Positions 1-13,100 of a stretch of 64,000 nt of DNA are shown here, one piece after another; positions within the stretch are counted from its first letter, which is position 1, and each line of letters begins with the position of its first letter. The notes beneath the pieces were generated by a model. It did no database searches. It had not been told where the DNA came from and saw only the letters and a list, made by a program, of their open reading frames with translations. The position numbers and the translations under genes were made by a program. This DNA is from Blastobasis lacticolella (Eukaryota > Arthropoda > Insecta > Lepidoptera > Blastobasidae): the NCBI GenBank assembly GCA_905147135.1, contig LR990059.1, forward strand, positions 10,439,001 through 10,503,000, in the 5' to 3' direction.

Positions 1-2347
1 AATTGTTTAACAATTTTCGATCTCCGTACAGGATTCTGTTCATTTACCACTTCAGTCACCACCCAGAACATTTCTTTATTGACAAGCTCGGCAAACTGAG
101 ACAACATAGGGGTGCCATATCTGCTCTTTAGTTCAAAAAGATCATCAACATATTCTGTGCTCTCGATTTGGCGGAAAATACAAAAATCTTGTAAAGTCAA
201 TTGAACTGCCACTTCCACAGCATTCAATTGTAGAAAATGCACTACACTTTCTCGAAGGAGCTCTGGAGCCATATCATCTGGTACTAAAGTTTCACTGATG
301 CCATTTGTTTTCAAGTAATATCGAGAGCTGAGACCAATTCGTTCAGCTAGATTTTGCAATTGGTCTGGTAAACGATGCTGTTTAATAATTCCTCCTTGAG
401 CCACAGACACCTCACATAAGGAGAAATTAGAACTGGGATCAGTGATACCAAACTCTTGCAGTGTTAACATGACCACTTCTCTAGCTGTAGTTTCTTTATG
501 CACCAGTAGATATTTACAAGTCTGATCTGCTCTGTAGACTTTTAATACATGTTCAGGATAATCTGATGATTGATATTCATCGTAACAAATTGATATGAGA
601 TCTGGATTGCTGTGTGAGTTATAGAATGATGTGCTGCTATTGGCTTTATTCAAAGACTCTGAGTTTGCTAAAATGCTATCATCAGTATGTAGTCCATCAT
701 TTATAATGTTTTTAGGAAATTTCATTTTCATTAAAGCTTTTTGAAGGCGTCTTTTTGGACCCAAAGTCATGAATCCTTTTTGTTGAGGTTCTTTCTTTAT
801 TAATGGTTGTGGCTTTTTTGTAGGTGATTGAAATACAGGATTTAGCCCAATGGCATCATCATTGAGTAATTCAGCAGTAGACAATCTAGCTCTAGGATCA
901 GTTTGCCAACGGACCATATTAGTACAGCCTCTCTGTCTTGGTGAGTTCTCTGGCATTAGTAACATTTCTTTGAATGCTAATAAATTACTTTTCACTGTGA
1001 TGCTTAAATGTGTTGAACCGGTGATAATTTCCATAGCCTTTGCATGACTTACGTGTCTGAAAGATTGGCCATTTACTTCTATAACTTGATCACCTCTTTT
1101 AAGACCAACTTCTTCTGATTTTGAATGTTTCTCAACTTTCAATATGAAAATCCCGTAGCCTCTCTCATATCCTCCTAGAATTGTGAAATTTAAGGGTTCA
1201 TCCCTTGAAGGGCGTGAGAGGGTCACACTTCTTGTGCGTGCTTTGGCAGAACAAGCAATATTTAAAAGTCTTAATTGGCTCTCCATTTTTTCTTGGCCCA
1301 AAAGTGTTTCAAAGCTTTCTAGAAATTCCATCATAGTAGGATCAGTTTCAAAGTCTGTGAAATGATTATTTACCCAGAGCAAAACTACTCTTGTTACCTT
1401 GTCTCTTACAGAAGGTTCTGCAAACCAGGCAAGTAGCTGTTTAGCAACAACAAGAGGACTTTCTATAAATGTTCGGTGAGTCAGCAGAAAGTCTTCAACA
1501 TATGTAGAATCTCGTGAATTATCTTCAATGAGTTGTAACATCAATTGTTCAGGTGTTCCTCTGATAACAACATGTCCTTGCTGTTGGCCAGACTCCCCTG
1601 CAGCACCTCTATACTCCGTGACCAGAACTACTACCCCATTTTCATTTTCATGTCGTCTTATATTCTCTTCACCTTGATGCAAGATTCTATAGTAATCAGT
1701 TTGTGTGACACATACAAACTGACAGTCATCACACCGGGTTGTCATAACACCTCTGTGATACAATTTCTCAAGAGTAGCTTCACCCATACCAAAACTGTCA
1801 CCTACATTGAGATGTTCAATTTCCCCAGTTTGGTGCTCTATCCCCACATGCCCATTGATAAGAACTGACCAGGAATCATGTTCTTCTCCATCATTCATTA
1901 CTACTGTGCCAGCCTTTTCAACAACAGCAAAAACCATTACCGCACATAGGGCTCTACGCACGGTCAGTGTCATGTTGGTAAATGCTTTTAAGTGTTGCGT
2001 AAATTCTAAAAGTATCTCTATGTCTTCTTCAGATCTTTCACTAGGATCTTTTTCTAAACATTCTCGTACAGCATCTCGTACAGTCAAACTATCCATGCTC
2101 TCTTCTAAGTCTTCCTCCTCATCAGAGTCCACTATGGACTCGAGGAGTCCAGAAAGGTCCACCTCCATATCCATATCGAGAGAGCTGTGTACTGAAGTCA
2201 TTGTATCACTTCCACTATATGCAGAACTAGTGTCACTGGCGTTTGAGCACTTCAATGTGTGGGGGTACAGCTCCGGACTGTGACGGCCACCACGCCCCCC
2301 TCTCAACATTGTGGTGTTTCTCACAGATCTAACTGATGATCCAGTCA
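1..2347 (-). CDS. RAPGEF2: Rap guanine nucleotide exchange factor (RAPGEF2 / PDZ-GEF), partial, one large exon
   Basis: Exchange factor that loads GTP onto Rap GTPases at the plasma membrane and junctions. On the minus strand one frame is open from a splice acceptor (ttgtttcag, exon from 2347) through position 1. With the first in-exon Met at 2309-2307, domains in order are an acidic N-terminus (about 40-95), a cNMP-binding-like domain (about 109-210, containing GEEHDSWSVLINGHV), the RasGEF N-terminal REM module (about 228-345, VTRVVLLWVNNHF), PDZ (about 372-452, GLKRGDQVIEVNGQSF), Ras-association (about 568-655) and the beginning of the catalytic RasGEF domain (from about 685), cut by the window edge. 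Order and wording match vertebrate RAPGEF2. No intron interrupts 2.3 kb, unlike every neighbouring moth gene except PQBP1. The long-form first cyclic-nucleotide domain is not seen, so this may be a short isoform starting at 2309, or an upstream coding exon was missed. The exact start is uncertain. Confidence 0.93.
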
Positions 2348-2767
2348 CTGAAACAATAGCCAATAACATAAAATACTTATTTACAGTTAAGAGGAATATC
2401 GGATAAAACAGTTGAAGACTGACATGAAAGTGGACATCTAATAAACGAGATATATTTATTTATACAGGTCATGATAAAACTGCATCAATATCATAGACCA
2501 ACGAAGTAATGACTATAGTTTTATAAGATAAGTTAATAGGAAAACAAAACAAATGTAACACTGTTCTTTCAACATTTTCCTCAGATGTGTAATGAAATTC
2601 AAAGTACCAACTTTCATTGCGTCGCCCATCGACGTTCGCACGTAAACGACATTGCTGAACCCGAGTCATTTGGTACATTATTTAGCATAACATCATTGTT
2701 TTCTTTTACTCAAGTCAAGTAATAATAAAAAACAACTCATCAGGCATAAGATAAACAGTACCCATAC

Positions 2768-2850
2768 CTTCAAAATTTCTATTTATTTTGCATTCATGGC
2801 GGAACTGTCAGTGCTTCCATGTTGCTTTCTAATTATTCTTCACAATGTCC
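2768..2850 (-). other. Probable 5' untranslated exon of RAPGEF2
   Basis: On the minus strand a good donor (TTTGAAG followed by gtatggg) ends at 2768, about 420 bases upstream of the RAPGEF2 acceptor. The preceding sequence has only short upstream ORFs that close before the donor, so it would be non-coding. The 5' limit is not determined. Inferred from splice-site quality and position only. Confidence 0.35.
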
Positions 2851-4100
2851 TTTTAGATCACGTCTTGGACAATGCGAACACTGTACGACAATATCAATGA
2901 TAAACTGCTTCACAAAATATCAACTCACATACAAATCACTTTAGAAATAACGAAAACTGCAAGATTTATTTAGAAAGCTGTGATAGTAGGTACTTTCATT
3001 CAATACACGAAATATCGTACCATAGATTAATAGAATAGATATTCATGGATTGGGAGACGGAATGCCCAAACGAAAAAATTGAAAAAAAAAAAAAGTTTGT
3101 CTATGTCAGTATTGATGCGTTCAAAATAATACGTTAAACAAAAATAATTACCGTTTCCTTTTGTAACTTTTGCAACTCTAATAATTTAATTTCTAAAAGG
3201 TAATGAAAATATATTGTAATTAAAGTAAGATGACAGTAGCATTTTGGTTATTATTTATATGAAAATTAAATCATTTTTTATTTTTAGAAATGTGTAGTTC
3301 AAAAATAGTATTTGAGTGAACGTAGTTATAGTCAAGAGCTAACGGAAGAAGTAGTAATGATTTCAACATTATTTAATATTAGGAGACTTTATAAAAACAT
3401 ATGATTTTCGCATTAACTTTTTAAAATAAAATTAGTAATTAAAATATACGTAAAACAATAGTTAAATTATCTAAAAATTAAATTAAACTTAAAAGTATTG
3501 CAAGTAGCCAGCCGAACATATTTCTATCTCCATCTATTTTCAGAGATAGGTACTTTTCTGTGTAGCGTTTTCGCAGCTAAAACCAGTGATGATAATCTTT
3601 TAGTTACAACATTTATAAAATTGATCGTTTTCCGTAGTGGATTATATCGCTGAAACATTATTACATTTACTTGATATATCTCGAAGGATTATTGTTGAGA
3701 ATTATTGTCAGTGACCGACCGGCTGATATTACGCGAGGCTTGTATGTATATGTGACTTCTGCCTTTTGCTATTCGTGACACGCCTCAGGAAATAAAGCTA
3801 AATTTGTGAATCGAATTATTATTTTTCATCATCGTGTCATTTTAGTGATATAGACGTTTTAAAATTACGTAACTGTTGTGGAATCTCGAAGTGTATAAAG
3901 AATGGCCTGAGTGTGACCACTCCATTACCGTCATGTGTGACGAAGGAATGTTTGTTTAGGCTGTAATACTGTGCTGCGACCTTACGGGAGTGCGCGTTCA
4001 TCTCGTGGAGCGGGCCAGATCATGACTGTGCCCGAATCAAAACAAACTTCGCATTGATCACAGTCGACATATTGTCATTTGGGACACTTATATCGCCAAA
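2851..4100. promoter_or_regulatory. Divergent intergenic/promoter region between RAPGEF2 and wdb
   Basis: AT-rich non-coding sequence between two genes transcribed away from each other. The last 200 bases before the wdb ATG are less AT-rich and probably form its 5' leader. I see no TATA box that I would trust and no ORF of coding quality. Confidence 0.5.
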
Positions 4101-7100
4101 ATGTCTTCGGGAACGTTTGTGGACAGGATTGATCCTTTCGCCAAGCGGTCGCTGAAGAAGAAAACTAAGAAATCGCAAGGTTCATCCCGATACCGCAACA
4201 CGCAGGATGTGGAACTGCAGGCGCTGCCACTGCTCAAAGGTTCGTGCACTCCCCCCTCACCCCGCGCGTCTATCTTTCCACTCATTTAGGTCCATCTTTA
4301 CTCCATACATATATACAACTTTTATTTACATTTTTTCTTGTTTCCACTGCTAATCTGGTTCATTAACCTTTAGCCTTGATAGTGGCTTAGAATTAGAAAT
4401 TTATTGATAGATATACATTGCATTTCTGCTTAGAATCATAAGTGAATTTAGTAACATGATCCATTTTAGCTACTTCCTCCCAAAGTTTGTTGTTTGAGTT
4501 TGTAATTAGTATATTTAGTCTCTAATTGTTGATCTTATTGGATACAACCTATTTTTAAAAGAGAATGTACGGTCAGCTGATGTTGAATCAATGTCTAATT
4601 GGATTAGGTTAGGTTAAAAAGATTGTATTTTCATGTGTACACACAATCAAGTACAACGGAACTTAGAAACTATTATTGATGCTTTGAATACTTTAACTTG
4701 TCTGTAACATCATAATAAGGTGAGAAATTGCAATAAACAATATTATAAATTTATTTAAAATAATTCATAAATTATGCAACCCTAATTCTACAAGGCATCT
4801 CATTACACAAACATTTTACCTGTTACTATTAAACACTGTACACCTACTGCAACACAAGCTCACTCCAAACATTGAAACCTTTACCATTGTTTATGTTAAT
4901 TATTATTATATGCACCATAAGAAATCCAAGAACTAGGTGTCCACCGACTTTTACAAGACAACCTGAGTTGATCTATGAATTGGCCTATTTCTTTCTGGCC
5001 CAGATTATATCAAAAAGGTTACCTAGTATATCAATAGTTGGAGGCTAACAATCAAACATGTATGGTATAGCCTAGGCTCTAGATGCAGATGTGATTCTAG
5101 TAAACAATATGAAAATCAAATTTATATTCGTGAATGAATATATCTTATTATTTTGTTGGAATGGGTTGTCTTTTGGAGTGTAACATTAATTGATCACAGA
5201 TTTACGTACAGTATCAATTCTGTACCTAAACCTATATAGGTACTGTAATGTGACATTCAAATGTTGAAATATCCTGGATAAATTGAAATAAAAACAGCAA
5301 TATATCGTTTTGGTTTTTAAGGCTGAATGTATGGATGTTTGTTACTCCTTCACTCTAAAAAGTGGAACAGGTTTTGGTAGAATTGTCATTTCTTATTTAT
5401 CCTAAAATTCCCACAATCTACATATCTGGGATCAACACCTCATAAAAGTCCATTGCTGGGCTTGAGCCTCCACATATTACCATTATCTCAACACTTGGTA
5501 GGTATTCATAGGAGTAGAAGCACAAGCTTTTCATAAGATTACCATTTACAAAGATTTTGACACAAATTCTTATTCTTCAAATGTAACTGTCTAAAAAGAG
5601 AAACAAATATACCCAATTGTTATCACATTATCTCATCCTTAGTTCATTGCAGTGGAATAAAAAATTTGGGAGGTCAAATTGTTATTATTCTGATAAACTA
5701 CTTTTTCTTCATTTATTATGCTTTTATATTACAGTGTTTAGTGAACAACAAAAATGTTGAATTAAAATCCTTTCTATGCCAAGAAAATACATTGACAGTG
5801 CAATGTCAATACATCATAAATCGAGTAACCCTAATTTTACAAGCCAATTAACATCTTTTATACTAAATAAACAACTTTTTACCTATCATTGTCAACCAAG
5901 ACATATTACTGCTACACAGGCTCACTCCAAAAATCAACAACTATTACTATAATGTATTTTATTTATCAATGTGTGCCATTGGCTCCACTTACTGACTAAT
6001 GGATACCATCTTGAACTTGAAAATGGACAGCAGTGTCTTCTGTGGTGAATTTTTAAAATGGTGCAGTAGTGGACAGCTAATAATATTTTTTTTGTAATTG
6101 CATCTCATTGTAGCAGTGTGGTATCCGATAGAGTAGAATAGCTCTAGCCTCTTTGACTTATGGGTGTTTTACAAGGCGACTAATGTCAGCTAAGACCTCC
6201 GTGGGTAGAAGTGATTCTATTGAGTATAGAAATAGTTTCTGCCCATGAAGAGTATAATAGAGTAGAATTTAGAGTAGAGTGATGCCTTTAAACTTCGGTG
6301 ACCCTGTTAACAAGGCAAACCTGACCAGATTGGATCATGGTTACACATTCAGTCGCCTGAATAGCAGATTTCCTCACAATGCTTTCCTTCACTGTAAAAG
6401 CATTGGTTAGTGTTCAACTGTTATACATAACTCAGAAAAAGTCATTGGTACATCTGGGAATTGAACTTTATACTTCTTACTTATAAGGCAAATCCTAATC
6501 TGCTAACTATTAGGCCCCCAAAGCTCTGTATTATACATTATTACAATTCAGTGTGTATGCTTGGATAGTAAAGTAACGAGAAATACGAAAAGGTCTATGG
6601 AGTGCTGGTAGGAACGGCCCAGTTGATAAGGCGCACTGTGTTACTGTAAAAATCTTCATCAAAATATGTGCAGTTGTTTACCAACATAATTATGCAAGAT
6701 ATTTTTTCATACCATGGCTGATGGTAAGCAGTCACCGCAGCTTATGGACATTTGCTAGATATGGATATAACAAGTTGCATCATCAACTGACTTCAGCCTT
6801 CTCCAGATTCGTAGAGACTTTTGCCATACTCTCCATGCTTGGCAGGCTGATTTGAGATAGCGGAAGGGTTTGACGGGTTCTTTGTGGTTACCCTCTATGA
6901 AGACATCAGTGTTTTTTAAATTATTAAGCTGGAAAATTAAAAAATATTATGTTTGATGCAATATTCTTCTCTACCGGATACCACACAAAACGCTGGGATG
7001 GGGTGTGTCCTTGACTTATAATACAGTTTTTTCAAGTCATACGTTTATACTGGGTAGCTGATGCTAGTAGACTGTAGTGGTTGCCATAAACACACACCAC

Positions 7101-10100
7101 ATACAGACATCGAATTCCTGTACAGATCTGATTAATTAATCTAACTTGCTATAATCAGTACATTAATGCATCTCAAATCATAAATATTCGGCTCACCACA
7201 CTACTACCATTACCACCATCACCACAACTTTGCGTACATATTCATAATTTGAGATCAAATTAATTATGACATCCTGCACTTGAACTTGAACCCCCACCAT
7301 AATGTTGAGAATAATATTATGATCCTAATTTCCATGCTTGGCAGGATGGTTGGAAATTAGTGTCTAACTACACAACAGAAAATGCTTCTGCCCATTTAGT
7401 GATCTAGCCAGCAGTCTCTCTCATATCATTACATAGGGTTGCCAGATCTAATTGACTAAAATACCGACATTGGCTGATGAAGAGATTTGGTCAGCTGAAG
7501 GCAGAGGGTGAGCACAAGAAAACAAACTATATATATTATTAAAAATATATTTGTTATATATTGCCCACACCATCTACAATTTGTTTATTGTTAACAAAAC
7601 TTTAGAATTGTAACTGTGACGAGTAAATATGTCCTATCCTCCTTCCTCCGATTGTAGGGGCTGTCTTCTCTTTCAAACCAGAGCACACAAATAAAAAGGA
7701 GTTGCTATCTATGATGCAATGTGGGTTAAGGTACCAGAGTATATGGCAGTTTTGCTTTTGCCAGTGACTTCGTCCTTATAAAATATACAAGTGCACTGGG
7801 AAGCAGCTCTTGAGAAGAGTGGTATCATTTGATAAAGCAGGGCACTCAACCAGATAAATCCTGGCAACAAAGTACAAACACTGTTGCCTAGCTGGAATGA
7901 TCTGTATTAAGAAATAGTCTATCCAGGCAATCACCTTCAGTGGTTAAAAAAATATTGTATATTACTTGCTATCAGGTAACCTACTCCTTTCCTTCACTTA
8001 AATCATGGAGCAATTTATCCAGTTTAGAAATCCAGTGGAAAGACCGTACTCTGGTTGTACACTAGTTCTAGTGTCTCCTTTATCCCAGCTCGCGGTAAAT
8101 CTGTTAGCCAGGGCTCGCTCTTCTACTAGAAAATAGCTTCAGATTTACTAAAAGCGCTTTCCTACCAGTATCCTTAATTAAAAATTTGTCATGTTTTGGT
8201 TTCTAGTCTAGACGAGGTTGGGTTGGGGTCAAAGAATGGTAATAGGGTCACATCATTATAATGACCTATATGCCTGCCAACTGCCTGTCTGTTCAGGAAT
8301 AACAATAAATGTGAAGGATGTTTTCGCCCATGTTGGGCAATGGCATTTAGCGACGCAGACGCCGCGCGACGGCCAGTTGCATTCAGCGACGCTGACCTCT
8401 CCCCCGCCGCAAATCGGTGACAAGTGTGTAAATCTAAAACGATTCGCTCCCCACTGGTTAATTTGCTCAATGTCTCTAACAATATAATTAAAAAAATACA
8501 TATGTACATCGCACCATAATATTGGACGTTGCCTTCCAGATGTGCCGAGCAGTGAACAGGAGGACCTGTTCATCCGCAAGCTGCGGCAGTGCTGCGTGGC
8601 GTTCGATTTCATGGACCCGGTCGCCGACCTAAAGGGCAAGGAGATCAAGCGCGCGACGCTCAACGAGCTCGTCGAGTACATCAATGGCGGCCGCGGGGTG
8701 CTCACCGAGCCCGTCTACCCGGAAATTATTAAAATGGTATTTACCTACATTATTATCTTACCGACACACATTTGGTCACGTTTTGCGTAAGCCGCAAGCG
8801 ATACGTAGAAATTAAGGCGCCTAAACCTGCCGGCATCAGGAAAGAGGCCAAAGAAGAGATGGATTGACTTCGCTGAGCCGGATGCGAGAGGTACTTGCTT
8901 ACGATGCGAGGATACCGAAGACCAAGCGAAGTGGAGAAGGAAGAGCGGGAAAGCTGGCCACGACAGTAGCCGGGGTTGACCCCTAGGATTATGATGATGA
9001 TGTTTCCTACATACGAGGTCATACAGAATTATGACCGCAAACCACATGGATAGGCAGACTAGACTGCCTCTATATTTCTTATTTCTCTATTTCTACCGGC
9101 ACTAGGCAGAGGCTAGTGAGTGCCACTAACTAACAGAACACTCTTGTAGTTCTTCATTATAGTTACAGTATTCATGACAGCTAAGGTTATGCGTCTCGAG
9201 AGCGTTAGGACTCCTAGGAATGAAAATATCAAAAACGTCATCATCTTGGAGAGTTATCTTATCACGCGCATTTGCATTCACTTGATTTAAAACCTCAGTG
9301 GACCTGCATTCACCCGCTAAGGGCTGCAACAGCGTCGTCGTATCGGTTTACAAATCCTAGCAAAAACAATGGCAGCTTGCCAGTTTTCGGTTGTGTGATA
9401 GTACTTGTACACTGTACACTGTACTATCATGACCTTTTCTTAGAACGGCCAAATATTTAGGTAAACATTTCAAAGTGCAGTATAATTAAGTTGTATTATG
9501 TACTACAAAACTGTTACATTATGTTGTGTTTAGAAATAGTGTGTTTATCACTTTTTCTGTATGTATCACATGGTTGGAAACAAGCTTACAGCCTGCCAGG
9601 TAACGAAATCGAAATAGATCACATTGATTCTAGAGTTTCTGTTCCGTACGGCCGGTCCACTTAGAATTTGGACTTCGTCGATCGCTGCAATAGTGCCAAT
9701 CGTGATACCTTTTACATTGTAAGGGCAGAACCATTTCGTATTTATTGTAAACATATATTTGATACCGGAACATAAATATTCTAACAATAAGTCCGTGTTG
9801 TTATCACCCTGAGACAATAATTGGCAACTATTCGACCAATGCTATGTGATTGCGCGTTCAACGCACACGTATGTGGACATATGTAATACAGCTCTTAATT
9901 TAAACGAACTCCTTTACGGTCGCGCCATGTGATTCTCACGTAGGAGGATCGACTTTTTTTTCTCTTTATTACAATACAACGACGAATATATTATGATGAC
10001 ATCTTATACTAGTATTTTAATTTGATGTAGTGTGGGATATTTTGGAAACGATCCGTATAGGCTCTGACCATTTTACTACTAATGTGCGGTTTCGGTCGAT

Positions 10101-13100
10101 TTAAAATAGTAATGGTTGCTGTATCGCTTTTAATCGCGTGATTTAGGTTTTCTTTCAATTGCACTTCTTGATAGATTATATGTATCCGATAATTATCTAT
10201 TTGGTCAATGAACACGTTATTAGTCGAGCGTAATTTGCGTTATAGGCCTCATTATAGTTTACAATTTCATCATAATGGATAAACGTTAGCTACTGACATA
10301 CCCGAAGTAAAGCTAAAATGCCCGACAAAAGAATTAACCTTTTTTTTTGTTTTTGCTTGAGTATTACATATAATGTATACACAGTATTGTGTCATTAGAA
10401 CATACGAGTACAGTTACACAGTTTTCATACAGAGATTACATACAAAATTTTCTGCCAAACACTGCCAAAATGTCGTTCTACGAAAAATTTCCGCTTTTGC
10501 TGGCAACTCTACCAAAATGTTGTTTAATGTCTCTACAAAAGATTGCTGCTTTTGTAAGTTTCAGTTCTTAAATCTCCTCTATTTACAGGGTAATGAAAAT
10601 AAAGCAAAGTATAGATAATTACGAGTAAAGGTACTAAAACGCACTGGCCCTGCGCCGCGCGCATCGCGTGGAAACATTTTCCTTAAAAACTGCAGCGTAA
10701 ATGAACAAGTGCATTTAGATCTATTCTGATCAGACAGACATTCTCACTATGTTTTGCATCAAACCACTGTTCCGAGGTACGATTATTCCGATAGAATGAA
10801 ATTTAGAAATTATATAAAAAATTGAAATATGTAAGTAGAGTAAGATTCTGATCATTAGTGACAGGTTTTGTTGGAATGTATAAAATATTTGTGTTTAATT
10901 AATGAAGTCTTAAAACTATTAATTACACGAAAAAAAAAACGAGTTTCTAATTTGCATTAGTGTTCAGTGGTTTCGGTTAAAGGCCCTTTTTCAGCACTGA
11001 CAGTATTCATTAACTGTCAAAGCGTCCATTTGCGCTAGCTATAGGTATTATAAGGAAACCGGAAAACGTCGTACCTTCTGGTTAATAGATACGCGACTTA
11101 TGTAATACGTGCTTAATTAGGCATTGTATTTTCTTTCGCGTGGACACTTGATCATTTTATTACTTACCGGCGATAAAGAGGTTTCAGGGTCTAAAAACAA
11201 ACAACGGACATTTTTAACTTGGAGTATAACAGTATTTTACTTTATGTAGGTAATTTAGTTTAAACAGACGATAATAATAATAATATTATTTATCAAATAT
11301 TATTTTCATCATCACCATTACAGTCCGTAACAGTCCACTGCAGGACTTAGGGCCTCTCCCACGGAAGAGGAGGTTATTGCCATAATCTCCACGCTTGACA
11401 GTCGGGTTGGAGATCGCAGTGTTGTAAATATAACAATGAAAAGCGATATTGCCCATTTTGCTGCTTACGGAGACTTTATCTTTAGTCTCAAAAAATTTTG
11501 TCGCGTTGTACGACACCCACGAGTGTAATGTGTTGTTGCTATTCTACTCTGTCGGACACCACACGGCAATATTATTTTACTAAGGGTTTAATCTAAACTG
11601 ATTCTTGGCGTTAATATCTTTTTAAATGCCATTAGCGAGATGCGCCCCTTCTCGTCATTAGCGCTCCTACAATCGATTAGTTGGAACTCGCTGAAACATG
11701 CTTCTGACAGATTGCTATTGTCTCTGGTGTAATCTTTAGTTTTAATTGGGGTATTGTCATTGGTTTATTAAGGTAAACACGAGTTTCGGGGTGCCCCATA
11801 AGAAACAATCGCATGATTTAGGGTCCAGATTGTTCAGAGGCTATTGGGACATACCTCTCCGATAAATGTATTTATTCGGAAGCATTTCTTTGACTACAGG
11901 CTAAGTCATGTTTTAAGTATGGTATGTTGGCTCTCATCATGACAGCACAGCTCATAAAAGTCACTGCAGAACTTACTGCCTGTGCCAGGATATGGGTTAT
12001 TGCCATAATCTTCACGCTTAGCAGGCGGGTTGGAGATCGCTGTGATACAAATATAAAACTGAAAAGCGATGCTGTCCATTTTCCAGTCTACGGAGACTAC
12101 ATCTTTTGCCTCAAAAATGTTAGTCGCGTTGCATGACACCCACTAGTGTAAGGGGTTGGTTGGTTGACACCACACGGCCACCCATTCAAATCTGTTGCAT
12201 CAATCTTTTGCTCTACCCATTTCAACCTCTTGGTCCCCCGGTTGTAAAATTGCCGTCAAAAACTATAGCAATATCTCCAGATATTTCACTGTATTCACAA
12301 TTACGTCGTTTCCTTGTCTATAAGATATAAATAATAAATAAATAAAGCAATATGTATAATGCTCTCCATTGGTTATTGGTTTGGCGTTTGCAGCTCGTAT
12401 ACTGTCGTTGATATGAAAATGGACCTCGACCTTAAACAATACATTTCTAAGACTAGAAAATACCTGATTTTGTAAAACGGTTTAACACTAAAAGCACGCT
12501 GTTGCCCGTAAAGCGCCAGATCGTGACTTAATTTCCAAGAAACTACGCATCGTTTCCCATCTCCTGCACGTCCCTCCCTTTTGAAGGTTTTTGAGAAAAG
12601 TATCTTCGCTACAAAGCAAACATGTTTGTCCAGCTACTATACAACTTCGAGGTTCGCGAATAAATATTTCATACAAAAGCAATCAGCTGATGGGACAATT
12701 TTGTAGAATGCTTTACGCAATTTTACTGCCTGTACTAATGTAACCCACAGAATGATATATGTACTGAAAAAAGCAATTCCCTTTGTCTCATGGTCTTGAA
12801 ACTTACTACTGAGCTACTTATGCGGATGTAGGCAATGAAAGGCGTGGTGACTGACTTGAGCCATCATTTTAAATTGATGTTATTCAAAGAACCCTTAATG
12901 AAACTTCTAATGTCGGATCTTGTTATAACATTTATAAATATTACCTTGCAGTAACTACAATAGTTGTACTGCGACCGTCTGCGAGCAGACTGAACGGCGA
13001 CAACGTTCCGAATTCGGTCGATTGATTTGTTTTTACAGAGCCCGACTCGACAGCGCTGATTAATTCTAACTTTGTAATACATTGTGTATGATATGTACAG

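Noticed and set aside
850..2283. Plus-strand ORFs over the left end
   Set aside because: Antisense shadows of the RAPGEF2 exon, which reads open on minus with clear domains.
8189..8705. Overlapping ORFs on both strands around wdb exon 2
   Set aside because: They are shadows of the GC-rich exon and its flank; exon 2 itself is confirmed by phase and family similarity.
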